A DNA stretch of 45,858 nucleotides from positions 1-45,858 of the forward strand of contig JBLHWU010000009.1 of assembly GCA_047629355.1 (NCBI GenBank). Direction: 5' to 3'. The translations under genes and the position numbers were made by a program. Positions 6,478 through 14,018 of this stretch are shown piece by piece. Below the pieces are notes generated by a model that saw nothing but the letters and a program-made list of their open reading frames with translations, did not search any database and was not told where the DNA came from. This DNA is from CAYUNA01 sp047629355 (GTDB lineage: Bacteria > Bacteroidota > Bacteroidia > Chitinophagales > Saprospiraceae). How positions within the stretch are numbered: position 1 is the first letter of the stretch; every line of letters starts with the position of its first letter.

Positions 6478-8331
6478 ATGCTTAAAAAAATCTTATTTTC
6501 AGTTTTTTCTCTTTTAATTATTCAAACATCCTTTGCCCAATCTGACCGCTGGCAACAAAAAGCGGAATACAATATGGACATTGATATGGATGTGAATACG
6601 CATCAATTTACGGGTAAACAGTCCTTAAAATATTACAATAATTCTCCGGATGATTTAAACCGAGTGTTTTATCATTTGTATTTTAACGCCTTTCAGCCAG
6701 GTAGTATGATGGATGTTCGCAATCAAAATTTGCCAGATTCTGATGCACGAGTTGCTGGACGAATTGGGGTATTGACGCCTGAACAAATTGGTTTTACCAA
6801 GGTATTTTCCTTGAAACAAAATGGCAAAGATGTCAAATTTGAAATCGTCGGAACGATTCTGGAAGTGGAGCTAAATGAGCTAATCAAAGCAGGTGAAACG
6901 GCTACTTTTGAGATGGAATTTCAGTCGCAAGTCCCGGTACAAATCCGACGTTCTGGACGAGACAACAAAGAAGGGATTTCTTACTCGATGGCTCAATGGT
7001 ACCCTAAAATGTGTGAATATGATTATCAGGGCTGGCACGCGAATCCTTATATTGGACGGGAATTTCACGGTATTTGGGGTGACTTCAATGTCAATATTTC
7101 GATTGCGGGAGACTATATCATTGGTGGTACTGGATATTTGCAAAACGCTGATGAAATTGGATATGGTTACGCAAAGACAGCCGCGAAAGTAGATGTAGAT
7201 AAAAGTAAGAAAAAGACGTGGAAGTTTTTTGCGCCAAATGTCCATGATTTTATGTGGGCAGCTGACCCAGACTATAAGCACACGACTTACAAGCGCAAGG
7301 ATGGAGTGACGATGCACTTCTTGTATCAACCTGGGGAAAATACGGATGAAAATTGGGAAAGGTTGCCCGCTGTAATGGATAAAGCGTTTGAATTTATCAA
7401 TAAAACTTACGGAAAATATTCTTATAAACAGTATTCCTTTATTCAAGGTGGTGACGGTGGAATGGAATATCCAATGGCAACTCTGATTACGGGCGAGCGA
7501 AAATTTAGTAGCTTAGTTGGTGTTTCTGTCCATGAATTGATGCACTCTTGGTATCAAATGATGATGGGCACAAACGAGGCATTATATGCTTGGATGGACG
7601 AAGGTTTTACTAGTTATGCATCGAGTGAAGTGATGAATCATTTGAAAAGAGAAGGTTTAATTCCTGATCAAGTACCTGTTGAAAATCCACATGCAGGCTC
7701 AACGACTGGTTTGGCACGTTGGTCAAAATCAGGTTTTGATGAACCATTGACGACGCACGCTGACCACTTTAATCGCAACCAAGCGTATGGTGTAGCCGCG
7801 TATGTGAAAGGTGAAGTTTTCTTAAATGAATTGAACTATATCGTCGGACAAGAGAATTTTGATAGGGCAATGTTGACCTATTATGACCTTTGGAAATTCA
7901 AGCATCCTAATACAAATGATGTGATTCGGGTTTTTGAAAAACAGTCAAATTTAGAATTGGATTGGTTTAAAGAATACTATGTTCAAACGACCAAAATGCC
8001 TGATTATAAAGTAGCGAGTGTGGAAGCAGGTAAGAAAAAGACGACTAAAATTACTTTAGAAAAAGTAGGTTTGATGCCGATGCCGATAGATGTCGAGGTG
8101 ACGTATAAAAATGGGGACAAAGAATTGTTTACGATTCCATTGCGCATTATGCGGGGTGCAAAAACTCAGGATGGCGATAAAACATTGAAAGTCTTGGAAG
8201 ATTGGCCTTGGACAAATGCTACCTACGAATTTGAAGTTAAACAGAAGTTGAAAAAGGTAAAATCTGTAGTGATTGACCCGTCGAAGCGGTTGTTGGATTT
8301 GGAGTTAGAGGATAATGTTTGGGAGAAATAG
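6478..8331 (+). CDS. M1 family zinc metallopeptidase (secreted or periplasmic aminopeptidase)
   Basis: The start at 6478 is preferred over the in-frame ATG at 6433. It begins a proper signal peptide (MLKKILFSVFSLLIIQTSFA-Q), while 6433-6456 lies in a foldback repeat. The 617-residue protein has a beta-rich N-terminal domain, the exopeptidase motif GGMEYP in place of GAMEN, and the zinc site HELMH at 352-356 with Glu375 in WMDEGF, giving the HExxH-x18-E spacing of gluzincins. It should trim N-terminal residues from peptides outside the cytoplasm. The C-terminal 100 residues form a beta domain without a T9SS sorting signal. It is transcribed alone and converges on a GT4 gene. Confidence 0.9.
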   Translation: MLKKILFSVFSLLIIQTSFAQSDRWQQKAEYNMDIDMDVNTHQFTGKQSLKYYNNSPDDLNRVFYHLYFNAFQPGSMMDVRNQNLPDSDARVAGRIGVLTPEQIGFTKVFSLKQNGKDVKFEIVGTILEVELNELIKAGETATFEMEFQSQVPVQIRRSGRDNKEGISYSMAQWYPKMCEYDYQGWHANPYIGREFHGIWGDFNVNISIAGDYIIGGTGYLQNADEIGYGYAKTAAKVDVDKSKKKTWKFFAPNVHDFMWAADPDYKHTTYKRKDGVTMHFLYQPGENTDENWERLPAVMDKAFEFINKTYGKYSYKQYSFIQGGDGGMEYPMATLITGERKFSSLVGVSVHELMHSWYQMMMGTNEALYAWMDEGFTSYASSEVMNHLKREGLIPDQVPVENPHAGSTTGLARWSKSGFDEPLTTHADHFNRNQAYGVAAYVKGEVFLNELNYIVGQENFDRAMLTYYDLWKFKHPNTNDVIRVFEKQSNLELDWFKEYYVQTTKMPDYKVASVEAGKKKTTKITLEKVGLMPMPIDVEVTYKNGDKELFTIPLRIMRGAKTQDGDKTLKVLEDWPWTNATYEFEVKQKLKKVKSVVIDPSKRLLDLELEDNVWEK

Positions 8332-8337
8332 ATATTG

Positions 8338-8383
8338 GGTATTAGGTACTGGGCTGAACACATCACACCCAGTATCTAATACC
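8338..8383. terminator. 16-bp hairpin between convergent genes
   Basis: GGTATTAGGTACTGGG (8338-8353) pairs with CCCAGTATCTAATACC (8368-8383) with one mismatch and a 14-nt loop. A third related unit (CAGTACCTAATA, 8391-8402) overlaps the stop codon of the leftward GT4 gene. It probably ends both transcripts or is a repeat unit. Confidence 0.55.
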
Positions 8384-8396
8384 TAAAACTCAGTAC

Positions 8397-9533
8397 CTAA
8401 TAAATAACTTTCTCCATTCGTTCCAGCCCGTCCACCATATTTTTCCAAGAGAATTGTTCTTTATTTTCAATGACGCCTGCCGTTAGTTTTTCGATCTGAT
8501 TATTTTCAAAAAAATCAAAAATTGCGTCTGCAATTGCCTTTTCCGAAACTTCAACAACGTAGCCTGCTTTTCCATCTTCTACAATTTCGGGCAAACCGCC
8601 CACATTCGTTACCACCATTGGCTTTTCAAAATGATAGGCAAGTTGAGAAATGCCGCTTTGCGTCGCTGTTTTATACGGTTGAACAACCAAATCTGCTGCA
8701 CCAAAATAGTATTTCACTTCTTCATTGGGAATATAATTGGTGTGCATAATAACTTGATTGGCAAGGTTTCTTGCTTTAATGATGGCTTCATAAGCCGCTT
8801 CATTACCATAGTATTCTCCTGCAATGATGAGTTTTAGATTTCGCTTTTTTAAACGGGCATCCGCCAAGGCATTTAACAATAAGTCCAGTCCTTTATAATC
8901 TCGGATGAATCCAAAAAACAAAGCATATTCTACACCTTTTTCTAAATTCAACTGTGCTAAAGCAATTTCTTTGGAGACCAAAGCACCATAATTATCATAA
9001 ATCGGATGAGGAATATATTCGACTGGTTTGACCGTTGTAAATTGCTTCATTTCCTCCTTCACCGACTTTGACATTACAATAAAACCATCTACCGAATTGA
9101 CAAAATATTGCGTCAATTGACGGTCACCTGGACGCTTTTCATGTGGAATGATGTTATCGGCAATCGCAATCGCTTTGGTGTGCTTATTTTTCTTTGCCAA
9201 TCGAATAATACTACCCAAACTCGGCGCCATAAATGGCAACCAATAGCGTGTAATGATTAAATCAGGTTTTAACTGTTTTAATTCTTTTCCAACGGACAAC
9301 CAATTGGCTGGATTAACAGAATTTACTTTGATTTGAATATCTAAATTTTCAGGCTTAGGGTCGTCTGAAAATTGAGTCTTCCCAGGAAATAAAAAATTGG
9401 GATACTGTAAGGAGAAAGTGTAGATAATAACCTCATAACCAGAGCGTTGCAACTCGGTTGCTAAGCGTTCGCTGGAAGATGCTATGCCGCCACGTAAAGG
9501 ATGGGCAGGGGAGAGGAGGACTATTTTTTTCAT
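8397..9533 (-). CDS. Glycosyltransferase family 4 protein
   Basis: The 378-residue cytoplasmic protein has the two-Rossmann GT-B layout. An N-terminal acceptor domain starts MKKIVLLSPAHPLRGGIASS. The C-terminal donor domain carries LFFGFIRDYKGLDLLLNAL near residue 206 and the nucleotide-sugar site GGLPEIVEDGKAGYVV near residue 313, with the E-x7-E spacing of GT4 enzymes. It transfers a sugar from an activated donor to a glycan or lipid acceptor; donor and acceptor cannot be told. It has no membrane segment. A 187-bp inverted-repeat element lies between it and the next upstream gene, a GT2, so they may be transcribed separately despite the shared direction. Confidence 0.87.
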   Translation of the reverse strand: MKKIVLLSPAHPLRGGIASSSERLATELQRSGYEVIIYTFSLQYPNFLFPGKTQFSDDPKPENLDIQIKVNSVNPANWLSVGKELKQLKPDLIITRYWLPFMAPSLGSIIRLAKKNKHTKAIAIADNIIPHEKRPGDRQLTQYFVNSVDGFIVMSKSVKEEMKQFTTVKPVEYIPHPIYDNYGALVSKEIALAQLNLEKGVEYALFFGFIRDYKGLDLLLNALADARLKKRNLKLIIAGEYYGNEAAYEAIIKARNLANQVIMHTNYIPNEEVKYYFGAADLVVQPYKTATQSGISQLAYHFEKPMVVTNVGGLPEIVEDGKAGYVVEVSEKAIADAIFDFFENNQIEKLTAGVIENKEQFSWKNMVDGLERMEKVIY

Positions 9534-9556
9534 TCTTGAATTGGATAATTAATGTC

Positions 9557-9743
9557 AAATTTTGTAACTACTCAGGTGGTTTAAACCTTATTTTTAGTTA
9601 AAAAGAGTTATTTTTAGTTATGTAAATGTTAAAAATATGCTTTTTTGTCGAAAATTTGAAAAACCAGACAAATATAATTTTTAAACAAAGCTATAAATGA
9701 CTGATAATCAGTACGTTAAAGCACCTGAGTAGTTACCAAATTT
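9557..9743. repeat. 187-bp element with about 26-bp terminal inverted repeats (M3)
   Basis: AAATTTTGTAACTACTCAGG at 9557-9576 faces its near-exact complement (CCTGAGTAGTTACCAAATTT) at 9724-9743. The interior has a TTATTTTTAGTTA direct repeat and no gene. It resembles foldbacks M1, M2, M4 and M5 in size and position but lacks their shared core. Confidence 0.7.
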
Positions 9744-9788
9744 TTAATAGAAACTAATCAAAATCAAAAAAGCACTGGGTCTCAATTT

Positions 9789-10736
9789 TTATTCCTCCTC
9801 ATGATTCAACCTTTTTTCCACCACATATTGATTCCGATTGGGCGCATTTCGAGAAATCATTTCTGCTAAAAAACCTGCTAAAAATAACTGGGTACCCATA
9901 ATAACACTCAGAATACCAAAGAAGAAAAGTGGTCGCTCAGTCATCCCATATTCTTCATAATATAATTTAGCAAAACTTAAATAAATTAAGATAACAAAGC
10001 CTGCAAAAAATGACAATCCACCCAAGGTTCCAAATAAGTGCATTGGTCGCTTGCCAAATTTTCCAACAAAAGTGATGGTCATTAAATCGAGCATCCCTTT
10101 GATGCCGCGTTCCCAACCAAATTTGGACTCACCGTATTTTCGTTCCTGATGTTGAACCACTTTTTCGCCGATTTTAGAAAAACCAGACCATTTTGCCAAA
10201 AGCGGAATATAGCGGTGCATTTCCCCATATACTTCGATACTTTTGACCACAGGTTGACGATAAGCTTTGAGTCCACAATTGAAATCATTCAATTCAATAT
10301 TGCTCATTAACCGGGTCAATTTGTTATAAAATTTGGAAGGAATCGTCTTGCTTAAAGGGTCGTGCCGCTTCTTTTTCCAACCAGAAACCAAGTCAAAATC
10401 ATCTTCTTTGACCATTCTAAAAAGCTCTGGAATTTCATCAGGACTATCCTGCAAATCGGCATCCATGGTAATCACCACATCTCCTTCAACTACTTCAAAA
10501 CCAGTATGCAATGCAGCTGATTTTCCATAATTTCTTCTAAATTTAATACCTTTGACACAGGCATTTTTAGCTGATAAATCTTCCACTATCGCCCATGATT
10601 TATCGGTGCTACCGTCATCAATCATGACAATTTCATAGGAAAGTTTATTGGCCTCCATTACCCGCCGAATCCATGCTTCCAATTCGGGTAAGGATTCTTC
10701 TTCATTAAATAATGGCACTACTACGGAAATATCCAT
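9789..10736 (-). CDS. Glycosyltransferase family 2, polyprenyl-phosphate type (DPM1/GtrB-like), with C-terminal membrane anchor
   Basis: The 315-residue protein has a GT-A domain: VVPLFNEEESLPEL at the N-terminus, DDGSTDKSW near residue 41 and the DxD-type metal site DADLQD near residue 92. Two hydrophobic segments follow at about residues 235-257 and 270-295. This layout fits enzymes that load a sugar onto polyprenyl phosphate (GtrB, ArnC, DPM1) at the inner membrane. The donor sugar is unknown. The start is the ATG at 10736-10734, behind a TAAATTTG box. It may cooperate with the DUF368 carrier-lipid translocase gene in this window, but there is no operon link. Confidence 0.87.
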   Translation of the reverse strand: MDISVVVPLFNEEESLPELEAWIRRVMEANKLSYEIVMIDDGSTDKSWAIVEDLSAKNACVKGIKFRRNYGKSAALHTGFEVVEGDVVITMDADLQDSPDEIPELFRMVKEDDFDLVSGWKKKRHDPLSKTIPSKFYNKLTRLMSNIELNDFNCGLKAYRQPVVKSIEVYGEMHRYIPLLAKWSGFSKIGEKVVQHQERKYGESKFGWERGIKGMLDLMTITFVGKFGKRPMHLFGTLGGLSFFAGFVILIYLSFAKLYYEEYGMTERPLFFFGILSVIMGTQLFLAGFLAEMISRNAPNRNQYVVEKRLNHEEE

Positions 10737-10796
10737 TTTATCGTTTTTGGCATTTTGTTTTTAGTAGTTCGTTTTTTATGTTAATTAAGTAACACA

Positions 10797-10804
10797 CAAA
10801 TTTA
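10797..10804 (-). promoter_or_regulatory. -7 box TAAATTTG for the GT2 gene
   Basis: On the minus strand the bases read TAAATTTG, matching TANNTTTG. The box lies about 60 bases upstream of the GT2 start and just outside the stop codon of the next gene. No clear -33 element is seen. Confidence 0.4.
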
Positions 10805-10811
10805 CTAAAGA

Positions 10812-11333
10812 CTATTTTTTATAAAGGTCTTCTCGCTTTGTCATCGCCGAAATTACAGCGGCAAACAAGGCACCAGGGATAAGCAAACGATACGCCGTAC
10901 TAAATAGTGTCGTCGCAATCGTTAATTTTAAGTCATCAACGTTTACCTTTTCAGCATCTTGTAAAGCCAAACAAGGATCAACATTACTGAGTTCACAACT
11001 CCAAGCTGCCAATTCAATTCCAGTTTGGCGAACGAGCTCATATAGGCTCGAATCTACGAAATTAAACAGCACATAGGCAAAAAATCCTTCAAAAATGCTC
11101 GCAACCGCAAAGATTTGCCATGCATTTTTAAAGCCTTCCTTAAAAGTCATCGCGCCACCCAGACTTTCTCGATAGTTTTTATTAGCAACAAACATAAAGA
11201 GCAAATGTATTGCCCAACCAATGTAACCACCGTAATTTATCATGTTTCTTGGACCAACCAAATACAAGATAATGTTAGCTATAACGATGAGGATACCGCT
11301 ATAAAGTCCAAATTGAATTGCTTTATTTTTCAT
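10812..11333 (-). CDS. DUF4199 family membrane protein (copy 1)
   Basis: The 173-residue protein has four hydrophobic segments at about residues 9-27, 37-52, 70-92 and 142-162. It also has the GGAMTFKEGFKNAW motif after the second segment, which is the hallmark of DUF4199 proteins in Bacteroidota. Its function is unknown. It has a second relative in the same orientation at 11658-12209, separated by foldback element M4. The region between the last two segments is a soluble loop with two cysteines (ELSNVDPCLAL and WSCEL). The ATG is at 11333-11331. Confidence 0.8.
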   Translation of the reverse strand: MKNKAIQFGLYSGILIVIANIILYLVGPRNMINYGGYIGWAIHLLFMFVANKNYRESLGGAMTFKEGFKNAWQIFAVASIFEGFFAYVLFNFVDSSLYELVRQTGIELAAWSCELSNVDPCLALQDAEKVNVDDLKLTIATTLFSTAYRLLIPGALFAAVISAMTKREDLYKK

Positions 11334-11425
11334 AATATCAATTAACTTCGATTAAGTAAGGAGCAGAAAATAACCTCTGCAACGCTTCTAGAGTTCTTTT
11401 TTCGCGTTCTTAAATGCCGGAGCAG

Positions 11426-11590
11426 TTAAGTAATACGTACTAATTAATTAGGTAATTTTTAAACCTCTTTTTCCGCTATTTTCCTTTAAAAAAGACTTCA
11501 ATAAAAGGATTGTTCAAGCCTTTTTTAAAGAAAACTATCGAAAAAATCTTGTCTAAAAATTTCACCTGATTAATCACTACGTGTTACTTA
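11426..11590. repeat. Foldback element M4 (covarying-arm family)
   Basis: TAAGTAATACGTACTAATTA near 11428 pairs imperfectly with TAATCACTACGTGTTACTTA at 11571-11590. The inner arms (TTTTTCCGCTATTTTCCTTT and AAAGAAAACTATCGAAAAAA) also pair and flank a short core. The inner arm resembles that of 16160-16321 (TTTTTCGCTAG and GGCGAAAAAA). No gene is supported inside. Confidence 0.65.
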
Positions 11591-11657
11591 TGTGCAAAAA
11601 AAATGCAGGCGCAAAAATAGATTTGCTCCTGCATTCTTTCGTCACAATAATGAAAAA

Positions 11658-12209
11658 TTAAATACTAGCTGGGCGTTCCTCTTTCATAATAGCAGCCATA
11701 ATTACTGCCACGATAGCCGCGATAACACCGACAGCAATAAATCCCCAAAGAATCCCGATAGGATTTTCCATTCCTTTTTTAGCTTCTTCGAGAGCCATCT
11801 CAATTTGGTCTTCAGGCAGCCCCATTTTGGCATACAGATTCTGAGTCATCTCCAGAATTTGGTCCATCGAAGAAGGGTCAATGTAGTTCATATAAACGAA
11901 ATTGAAAATGGACGAAATCGCACCCGAAATAAGAAGGGCAACAAAAACGACTAAAAAAGCCCGACCAAAGGAGATAAATCCTTCCAATTCCTCTTTATGA
12001 TTCTTGATACACATATAAGCAATAATACCCACAATCGCGAAGCTAATTAGCGTATTTAAAGTGACTTGAGAAGTAGTAAGTCCTAATAAATTAGCAATCA
12101 AAGCATAGGCGATAGAAACGCCAGCACTAATGAGTCCCCAGCGCAGCGCGGTAGGAAAAAACGATACATCAGATTCGTGAATAACTGTAGGTATTTTTAA
12201 ATCTTCCAT
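11658..12209 (-). CDS. DUF4199 family membrane protein (copy 2)
   Basis: The 183-residue protein repeats the DUF4199 layout: four hydrophobic segments at about residues 22-44, 50-67, 84-108 and 150-175. Between the second and third lies the conserved EGFISFGRAFLVVF region, followed by a Met- and Glu-rich loop (MTQNLYAKMGLPEDQIE). The final residues EERPASI are cytoplasmic. Its function is unknown. It lies downstream of the dihydroorotase-like gene in the same direction (90-bp gap). It is a paralogue of the next gene rather than a recent copy, since identity is low. Confidence 0.8.
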   Translation of the reverse strand: MEDLKIPTVIHESDVSFFPTALRWGLISAGVSIAYALIANLLGLTTSQVTLNTLISFAIVGIIAYMCIKNHKEELEGFISFGRAFLVVFVALLISGAISSIFNFVYMNYIDPSSMDQILEMTQNLYAKMGLPEDQIEMALEEAKKGMENPIGILWGFIAVGVIAAIVAVIMAAIMKEERPASI

Positions 12210-12273
12210 AAATTAAAGTTGGTAAAAAGTGAAAAATAGTTTTGTCTTTGCAAGTATGCACTATTTATAAACA

Positions 12274-12308
12274 AAACCGCTACTTTTTTCGATAAACCGC
12301 TACTTTTT
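12274..12308. repeat. 15-bp direct repeat across the dihydroorotase stop codon
   Basis: AAACCGCTACTTTTT occurs at 12274-12288 and again at 12294-12308. The second copy contains the TAG stop (complement of 12300-12302). It looks like a small tandem duplication of the gene end. Confidence 0.6.
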
Positions 12309-13571
12309 ACGAACAAAAACTTGTTTTTGATTAACGACACCTAATATTTTACCTTTTAAGGTTTCCCCAATAAGTGGTGTATTTTTTGATTTGGAAAAAA
12401 TATCTTTTTTAGTAAATGTCCATTCTTCTTCTGGTTGGAAAATGGTTAAATTAGCCACTGCGCCTTCTTTTAGTTCAGGAATGGGAATGTTTAGAATCGT
12501 TCGAGGTTTTACGGAGAATTTATCTACTAATTGATTAATTGTCAGTTTTTTATTTAAAATTTTATTCGTTAATCCAAAAACCGTTTCCAAACCAATCACT
12601 CCAAAATCTGCATAGGAAAATTCTAAAACTTTACTCTCTTCATGCCAAGGCACATGATTGGAAGTAATAAAATCGATTGTTCCATCACTGATCGCTTTGA
12701 TTAATTCTCGTTGGTCACTTTTTTCGCGTAGTGGCGGTAGAACTTTAAAATTAGAATCAAAATCTTCCAATTTTGCATCGGTAAACGCTAAATTTAATGC
12801 CGCTACAGAAGCCGTTACTTTTACACCTTTTCGCTTTGCCCGTCGCACCAAATCTACGGCGTAAGCTGTCGAAATATTTGATAAATGTAATTTTGAATTG
12901 GTATACTCTGCTAAAAATAAATCGCGCACAACCATCAAATCCTCCGATAAATTTGGAATTCCTTTCATACCCAACGACGTACTCATCATTCCTTCGTGCA
13001 TCTGTCCACCCGTCGCGACTGATTTATCGTGTGGATGATTGATAACCAAGCCATCAAAAGTTTTCACATATTGTAAAGCCCGCATCATCATTCCATTGTC
13101 CTGAATCGAATTTTCACCATCGGTGAATGCCACTGCACCTGCGTGGTACATGTCAATCATTTCGGTAATGTCCTTGCCTTCACAATCTTGCGAAACCGCG
13201 GCCATTGGATAAAAATCAACTAAGCCATCGCGGGTATTATTTTTTAAATATAAGACTTGAGATTTGGAATGCACCGTCGGGTCCGTGTTGGGCTGCGTCG
13301 CAATTCCCGTAAACCCACCAGCCATTGCAGCGGCAGCAACGGACTCCAAATCTTCGCGGTGTTCATACCCCGGGTCGCAGACTTGTACGCCGACGTCCAG
13401 CCAACCAGCGGAAATGTGAATACCTTGTGAATCAATTACTTGTCCTTCATCAGAAGTAACTCGTTTGCCAATTTTGGCGATGATTCCATCTTTGATTAAA
13501 ACGTCCATCTGCTGCCCATTGTGTGGGGAATCAGGATGGATAATGGTGGCTTTTTTTATCAGCAGTTGCAT
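12300..13571 (-). CDS. Dihydroorotase-like amidohydrolase lacking the metal-binding HxH motif
   Basis: The 423-residue protein aligns over full length with class I dihydroorotases: ISAGWLDVGVQ, PGYEHREDLES, QPNTDPTVHS and an N/C-terminal beta sandwich. The catalytic residues are changed. DxHxH reads Asp59-Val-Gly61-Val-Gln63, HLR becomes VCD, and the catalytic DHAP motif reads SNHVPW with Asn305 in place of Asp. It is therefore probably not a working zinc dihydroorotase. Degenerate PyrC homologues are known; in Pseudomonas and relatives they form a structural complex with aspartate transcarbamoylase, and a similar role here is an inference. The start is the ATG at 13571-13569. Confidence 0.83.
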   Translation of the reverse strand: MQLLIKKATIIHPDSPHNGQQMDVLIKDGIIAKIGKRVTSDEGQVIDSQGIHISAGWLDVGVQVCDPGYEHREDLESVAAAAMAGGFTGIATQPNTDPTVHSKSQVLYLKNNTRDGLVDFYPMAAVSQDCEGKDITEMIDMYHAGAVAFTDGENSIQDNGMMMRALQYVKTFDGLVINHPHDKSVATGGQMHEGMMSTSLGMKGIPNLSEDLMVVRDLFLAEYTNSKLHLSNISTAYAVDLVRRAKRKGVKVTASVAALNLAFTDAKLEDFDSNFKVLPPLREKSDQRELIKAISDGTIDFITSNHVPWHEESKVLEFSYADFGVIGLETVFGLTNKILNKKLTINQLVDKFSVKPRTILNIPIPELKEGAVANLTIFQPEEEWTFTKKDIFSKSKNTPLIGETLKGKILGVVNQKQVFVRKK

Positions 13572-13620
13572 CGAAATGAGTATTTTTCGCGAAGGTAAGT
13601 AGTTGACCTTGAATAATCGA

Positions 13621-13628
13621 TACTTTTG
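13621..13628 (+). promoter_or_regulatory. -7 box TACTTTTG upstream of the 82-residue gene
   Basis: TACTTTTG matches TANNTTTG, with TTGACC 15 bases upstream at 13603. It lies 81 bases before the ATG at 13709 and divergent from the dihydroorotase-like gene. Confidence 0.45.
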
Positions 13629-13708
13629 ACAGAGAATATTTTTTGTTTAAGGAATTTAAATAATCTTTAAATAATCCCTTTATTGAAAGACTTTTTTAAG
13701 TTTCTTAA

Positions 13709-13957
13709 ATGGAAAGTTTAGCGTTACTTTCTGGCTGTGAAAATCGGTCATTGGAGGAGGTTTTGGAATTAATACCCTCTACTACAGGCTTTGCAAGCAC
13801 GGGATTTGTCAAAGAACCAGAATTATTACAAAAAGATAAAATTATAGCATTGCTAAAAAGGAAAGAACCTGCTGAGAAAATCGCGGAAAAACTAAAGGTA
13901 AATCTCTTTTTAGTTGAAATCTTTGAGGATGAATTAAAATTGGAAGAGAAGGAATAA
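13709..13957 (+). CDS. Small HTH-like hypothetical protein, 82 residues
   Basis: I do not recognise the family. The C-terminal half (KIIALLKRKEPAEKIAEKLK and VNLFLVEIFEDEL) has the pattern of a helix-turn-helix, with a turn between two amphipathic helices. The N-terminal half is acidic (SLEEVLELIPSTTG). The gene has a plausible promoter, an ATG after a short leader and a strong terminator 7 bases after its stop, which supports a real expressed gene. It might be a small regulator; no target is suggested. Confidence 0.6.
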   Translation: MESLALLSGCENRSLEEVLELIPSTTGFASTGFVKEPELLQKDKIIALLKRKEPAEKIAEKLKVNLFLVEIFEDELKLEEKE

Positions 13958-13963
13958 AGAAAT

Positions 13964-13999
13964 AAAAAAGCCGTGAATATTGACATTCACGGCTTTTTT
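13964..13999. terminator. Strong bidirectional intrinsic terminator
   Basis: AAAAAAGCCGTGAAT (13964-13978) pairs perfectly with ATTCACGGCTTTTTT (13985-13999) around a 6-nt loop. The A-tract and T-tract let it serve both the small rightward gene and the leftward BatA-domain gene. Confidence 0.85.
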
Positions 14000-14018
14000 A
14001 TTTTAACAAAAAAAGCTT

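Noticed and set aside
6880..7446. 188-codon leftward frame inside the M1 peptidase gene
   Set aside because: It is the antisense shadow of a gene with intact catalytic motifs.
11592..11954. 120-codon rightward frame antisense to a DUF4199 gene
   Set aside because: It is rich in His, Asn and Arg in the way antisense frames are, while the opposite strand encodes a clear DUF4199 protein.
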